Shown here: in pieces, positions 60,400 to 63,191 of the stretch | Numbering within the stretch: position 1 is the first letter of the stretch | How the letters are laid out: every line of letters starts with the position of its first letter | Origin: Clostridiales bacterium | GTDB taxonomy: Bacteria; Bacillota; Clostridia; Saccharofermentanales; Saccharofermentanaceae | Assembly: GCA_017509245.1 (NCBI GenBank) | Contig: JAFWQC010000047.1 | Coordinates: forward strand, 1-63,191 | Direction of reading: 5' to 3' | Length of the DNA stretch: 63,191 nt | Made by a program: the position numbers and the translations under genes | Notes under the pieces: model-generated | What the model was told of the DNA's origin: nothing | Seen by the model: only the letters and a program-made list of their open reading frames with translations | The model's database searches: none

Positions 60400-60741
60400 A
60401 TGTGCTTATTTTGTGATATAGTTGCGGGCAAGATCCCTTCAAACAAAGTCTATGAGAACGATTATGTTCTCTGCTTCAACGACATCAATCCCGTAACACC
60501 CGTTCATGTGCTTGTTGTTCCCAAGAAGCATTTTGATAACATCAACGCTCTGGCAGCAGATCCCGAGGGCGCTCTGTATTCTGCGGAGATCACCAAGGCC
60601 ATCGCAGAAGTTGCTAAGATCAAGGGTATCTCTGAGGGCTTCAGAACAGTCAACAACTGCGGTGAAGACGGCGGCCAGTCAGTCATGCACGTCCATTTCC
60701 ACGTGCTCGGCGGCGTTAAGTTCACGGAAAAGATCGTCTGA
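60400..60741 (+). CDS. hinT: HIT-family nucleotide hydrolase (HinT-like)
   Basis: A 113-residue histidine-triad protein: CLFCDIVAGKIPS at the N-terminus (a zinc-type CxxC) and the HIT motif HVHFHVLGG near residue 98-106, with the central His as nucleophile. HinT enzymes hydrolyse nucleoside phosphoramidates and aminoacyl-adenylates, and so can clear side products of tRNA synthetases, which suits its place 12 bases after alaS. AAAGGAGAAG precedes the ATG. Confidence 0.94.
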   Translation: MCLFCDIVAGKIPSNKVYENDYVLCFNDINPVTPVHVLVVPKKHFDNINALAADPEGALYSAEITKAIAEVAKIKGISEGFRTVNNCGEDGGQSVMHVHFHVLGGVKFTEKIV

Positions 60742-60747
60742 TAATCT

Positions 60748-61398
60748 ATGGCTAGAATGAGGACCAAGCGCAATATTCCCGCGCGCATGGAGAAGTGCCA
60801 TGAGCGCTGGTTTGACGCGCCTTTACTTAACCGCGGAAGATGGCGCGAGGCATGCGGATTCTTAAGTGACATCCCGCTCTGGCTCGAGATCGGCTGCGGC
60901 AAGGGAAATTTCTGTGCGGAGATGGCATTAAGGCATCCCGAAGTGCTTTATATCGCGATGGAAAGAGATCCTTCCGTAACCCTTGCGGCTATAGAGAAAG
61001 CGCATGAACTCAACATCCCGAATCTCTTCTTCATAAGAGGAGATGCGGGTCTTATCGAGAACTATTTTGCAGAAGATGAGGTCGACCGAATCTTCCTTAA
61101 TTTCTCGGATCCCTGGACGAGGCAGAACAAGCCTAAAAGGCGCCTTACCTACAGGGATTTCCTTGCCAAGTACAAGGTCATGATGAAAGACGGCGGAGCC
61201 ATAGAATTCAAGACTGACAACGACGATCTTTTCGATTTTTCGCTTGGAGAATTCAAGGAAATGGGATTTGAGCTTACATGCGAGACAAGGGATCTTCACA
61301 ACAGTGAATTCAACGAAGAGAATATCCGCACCGAATTCGAGCAGAAATTCGCAGATCAGGGTATACCGATCAAGAGAGTCGTTGCCGTTATGAAATAA
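60748..61398 (+). CDS. trmB: tRNA (guanine-N7-)-methyltransferase
   Basis: Forms m7G46 in tRNA using S-adenosylmethionine. The 216 residues include LEIGCGKGNFCAEMA (motif I, about 47-61), YIAMERDPSV, FLNFSDPWTRQNKPKRRLTY (catalytic Asp and the family KxxHxKRR-like basic stretch) and IEFKTDN. Length is typical. The ATG follows hinT by 6 bases and has no clear ribosome site, which suggests translational coupling to hinT. Confidence 0.95.
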   Translation: MARMRTKRNIPARMEKCHERWFDAPLLNRGRWREACGFLSDIPLWLEIGCGKGNFCAEMALRHPEVLYIAMERDPSVTLAAIEKAHELNIPNLFFIRGDAGLIENYFAEDEVDRIFLNFSDPWTRQNKPKRRLTYRDFLAKYKVMMKDGGAIEFKTDNDDLFDFSLGEFKEMGFELTCETRDLHNSEFNEENIRTEFEQKFADQGIPIKRVVAVMK

Positions 61399-61455
61399 GG
61401 CTTTTGCCTGATCGTATACGGCAGTTTTATCGTTGGTTTTTATCGGAGTTAACAG

Positions 61456-62523
61456 GTGGCAAAAGTAATCGTCGGAATGTCCGGAGGAGTTGACAGCGCT
61501 GTTGCGGCTTATCTTCTTAAGCAGCAGGGCTATGAGGTCATCGGCGTAACGCTCCGCGTCTGGGCAGGCGATAACGGCGAAGAGGTTAGCAGATGCTGCG
61601 AGATCGACGATGCGCGCCGCTCATGCGAGATCCTCGGAATCAAATACCATCCGCATAACTGCACGTCTTTGTTCTCAAAGAACGTGGTCTGCCCCTTTGT
61701 AAATGATTATCTCAAGGGCCTTACACCCAATCCGTGCATCGAGTGCAACAGGTTCGTCAAGTTCGCGAAAATGATCGAACTCGCTGATGTTTTCGGCGCT
61801 GAATATGTCGCGACAGGTCACTATGCTTTTGTCGAGAAGCTCGAAAATGGAAGATACACCGTCCGCAAAGCCTCCCATGCCGGCAAGGACCAGACGTACA
61901 TGCTCTATAAACTTACGCAGGAGCAGCTTTCCCGCACTCTTATGCCGTTAGGCAAATACACCAAGGATGAGGTCCGCGCGCTGGCAGAGCAGGCAGGCCT
62001 TACCGTTGCTCACAAAGAGGATTCCCAGGAGATCTGCTTCGTATCAGAGGGCAGATATACGGATTTCATCTGTTCTCATACCACAGAGACGGTTCCGGGA
62101 GAAGGAGACTTTGTTGACAGTCATGGCAATGTCCTCGGAAGGCACAAGGGCATCTATCAGTACACGGTAGGACAGCGCAAAGGACTCGGAATCGCTCTGG
62201 GATATCCCGCATTCGTAACAAGGATCAATGCGGAGGACAATACCGTTGTTCTTGGCACGGAAGAGGAACTGAAGTGCAATACGTTCTTCTGTGATGATGT
62301 CAATTACATGGGAATTCCGGAACCTGTTGCCGGCACTGAGATAAGGTGTCTTGTAAAGGCCCGCTACCATCAGCCCGAAAGGCCTGCTCTTATCACAAAA
62401 ATGGAGGACGGAACCGTTAAAGTCGTGCTCAGCGAGCCCTTTAAGGGTGTGTCTCCGGGGCAGTCCGCAGTCTTCTACGATGAGCGCGGATGCGTTATCG
62501 GAGGCGGGAAAATCACTCCCTGA
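61456..62523 (+). CDS. mnmA: tRNA-specific 2-thiouridylase
   Basis: Installs the 2-thio group at wobble U34 of tRNA-Lys, -Glu and -Gln. The 355 residues contain PP-loop GMSGGVDSAVAAYLLK (about 7-22), NPCIECNRFVKF with the first catalytic Cys, and EDSQEICFV with the second. Between and after come the linker and beta-barrel domains (YTVGQRKGLGIA; LVKARYHQPERPA). Start GTG 61456 with GGAG upstream. It lies 57 bases after trmB, possibly with its own weak promoter, and ends in a terminator. Confidence 0.95.
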   Translation: MAKVIVGMSGGVDSAVAAYLLKQQGYEVIGVTLRVWAGDNGEEVSRCCEIDDARRSCEILGIKYHPHNCTSLFSKNVVCPFVNDYLKGLTPNPCIECNRFVKFAKMIELADVFGAEYVATGHYAFVEKLENGRYTVRKASHAGKDQTYMLYKLTQEQLSRTLMPLGKYTKDEVRALAEQAGLTVAHKEDSQEICFVSEGRYTDFICSHTTETVPGEGDFVDSHGNVLGRHKGIYQYTVGQRKGLGIALGYPAFVTRINAEDNTVVLGTEEELKCNTFFCDDVNYMGIPEPVAGTEIRCLVKARYHQPERPALITKMEDGTVKVVLSEPFKGVSPGQSAVFYDERGCVIGGGKITP

Positions 62524-62553
62524 AAGTGAAGCAAAAATCGTTTGAGGAAAAAT

Positions 62554-62577
62554 AGGGGCAAACAGCCCCTTTTTTAT
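62554..62577 (+). terminator. terminator of mnmA (alaS group)
   Basis: AGGGGC (62554-62559) and GCCCCT (62565-62570) form a 6-bp stem around AAACA, followed by TTTTTATT. It starts 31 bases after the mnmA stop. Confidence 0.85.
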
Positions 62578-62608
62578 TAAAATTTACATTCTAATGACAA
62601 AAAATTTG

Positions 62609-62637
62609 TGGAAAACCCCTTATTAGTGGAGTAGAAT
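62609..62637 (+). promoter_or_regulatory. probable promoter of gap
   Basis: TGGAAA (62609-62614), 17 bases, TAGAAT (62632-62637). About 75 bases of leader follow, including a small TCCC/GGGA hairpin near 62683-62693 just ahead of the ribosome site AGGAGG. Confidence 0.5.
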
Positions 62638-62712
62638 TCTTACGGTGCAGATGAATGGGCACTAGTTAAAGTTTAATAATCCCGGTTAAGGGAATTTAGG
62701 AGGAATTCAAAT

Positions 62713-63191
62713 ATGGCAGTAAAAGTTGCGATTAACGGTTTCGGTCGTATCGGTCGTCTTGCTTTCAGACAGATGTTCGGCGCTGAGGGTTATGAGATTG
62801 TAGCTATCAACGATCTTACAAAGCCTTCCATGCTCGCTCACCTTCTCAAGTATGACACAGCTCAGGGCGGATATGCTGGTGTATTCGGCGAGAATAAGCA
62901 CACAGTAACATCTGACGACGAGGCTAACACAATCACAGTTGACGGCAAGTTACTTAAGATCTACAAGGAACCCGATGCAAATAATTGTCCTTGGGGCGAG
63001 CTCGGTGTTGACGTAGTTCTCGAGTGCTCCGGTTTCTACACATCTAAGGAAAAGGCACAGGCTCATATCAATGCTGGTGCTAAGAAGGTTGTTATCTCTG
63101 CTCCTGCAGGAAACGATCTCCCTACAATCGTTTACAACGTTAACCACACAACACTTACAGCTGATGACAAGATCATCTCTGCAGCTTCCTG
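62713..63191 (+). CDS. gap: glyceraldehyde-3-phosphate dehydrogenase, type I (5' part only)
   Basis: Glycolytic NAD-dependent enzyme. The first 159 codons are present; the window ends inside the codon of the catalytic cysteine (the sequence reads SAAS and then TG of the Cys codon). N-terminal [16 protein letters not shown] is the NAD-binding loop, followed by [18 protein letters not shown] and [12 protein letters not shown], all typical of GapA. AGGAGG lies 9 bases before the ATG. Codons are strongly biased toward GCT and AAG, as in rpsT and pta-ackA, in keeping with high expression. It has its own promoter after the mnmA terminator. Confidence 0.96.
   Translation, partial: MAVKVAINGFGRIGRLAFRQMFGAEGYEIVAINDLTKPSMLAHLLKYDTAQGGYAGVFGENKHTVTSDDEANTITVDGKLLKIYKEPDANNCPWGELGVDVVLECSGFYTSKEKAQAHINAGAKKVVISAPAGNDLPTIVYNVNHTTLTADDKIISAAS

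Overview
The window reads as a stretch of chromosomal core genome from a member of the Clostridia (Bacillota), probably an uncultured anaerobic gut or rumen type. This is an inference from gene content: a Pta-AckA acetate pathway, the aminotransferase (DapL) route to diaminopimelate, TmcAL, KtrA/KtrB-type potassium uptake, a Tudor-tailed PcrA, many TTG/GTG starts, and -10 boxes of the extended TGnTATAAT type. No phage, insertion sequence, CRISPR array or rRNA was seen. Base composition is even along the window except for one G-rich intergenic tract near 36.6 kb.

Layout. 0-2 kb: end of an unidentified gene, tRNA-Pro, a DUF4870 membrane protein, a SpoU-type RNA methyltransferase and rpsT. 2-9.4 kb: tmcAL (reverse), a membrane-anchored unknown, pta-ackA, then ktrA/ktrB (reverse). 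9.5-13.9 kb: pcrA, then two HD-domain nucleotide hydrolases (dgt, yfbR). 13.9-22.4 kb: a compact run with a secreted glucosaminidase, a cohesin-like surface protein, GtrA, folC, a membrane protein and thrC. 22.4-28.2 kb: carA, then a single reading frame that joins a full CarB to a full DapF, then a HAD phosphatase. 28.2-34.3 kb: EamA exporter (reverse), an oxidoreductase-queT-methyltransferase-PF06541 operon, and mrp-lipoprotein-ispF. 34.3-39.1 kb: radA-ispD (reverse), an unknown gene and dapL (reverse). 39.3-46.6 kb: a degenerate acyl-adenylate-forming protein, a DUF885 lipoprotein and a 1093-residue phosphatase-like/transmembrane/LysM-like protein. 46.8-51.2 kb: serine biosynthesis (class V aminotransferase, serA), a GH32-like protein and a pseudouridine synthase. 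51.2-56.3 kb: reverse operon DUF1015-FAD oxidoreductase-DUF2298. 56.5-63.2 kb: WYL regulator, the tRNA-centred group alaS-hinT-trmB-mnmA, and the start of gap.

How the genes connect. DapL (about 38-39 kb) makes LL-diaminopimelate, and the DapF half of the CarB-DapF fusion would epimerise it to the meso form for lysine and peptidoglycan. ThrC adds the threonine branch of the same aspartate family. SerA with the class V aminotransferase gives phosphoserine. IspD and IspF sit tail to tail. Pta-AckA handles acetyl-phosphate and acetate, and the nearby TmcAL consumes acetate to modify tRNA-Met.

The most unusual items are the CarB-DapF fusion; the 1093-residue protein that joins a phosphatase-like domain without metal ligands to a wall-binding-like ectodomain; and several enzyme-family members that have lost catalytic residues (GH32-like, acyl-adenylate-forming-like, thioredoxin-like lipoprotein, divergent IspF). 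All calls come from reading the sequence and family knowledge; no database search was run.
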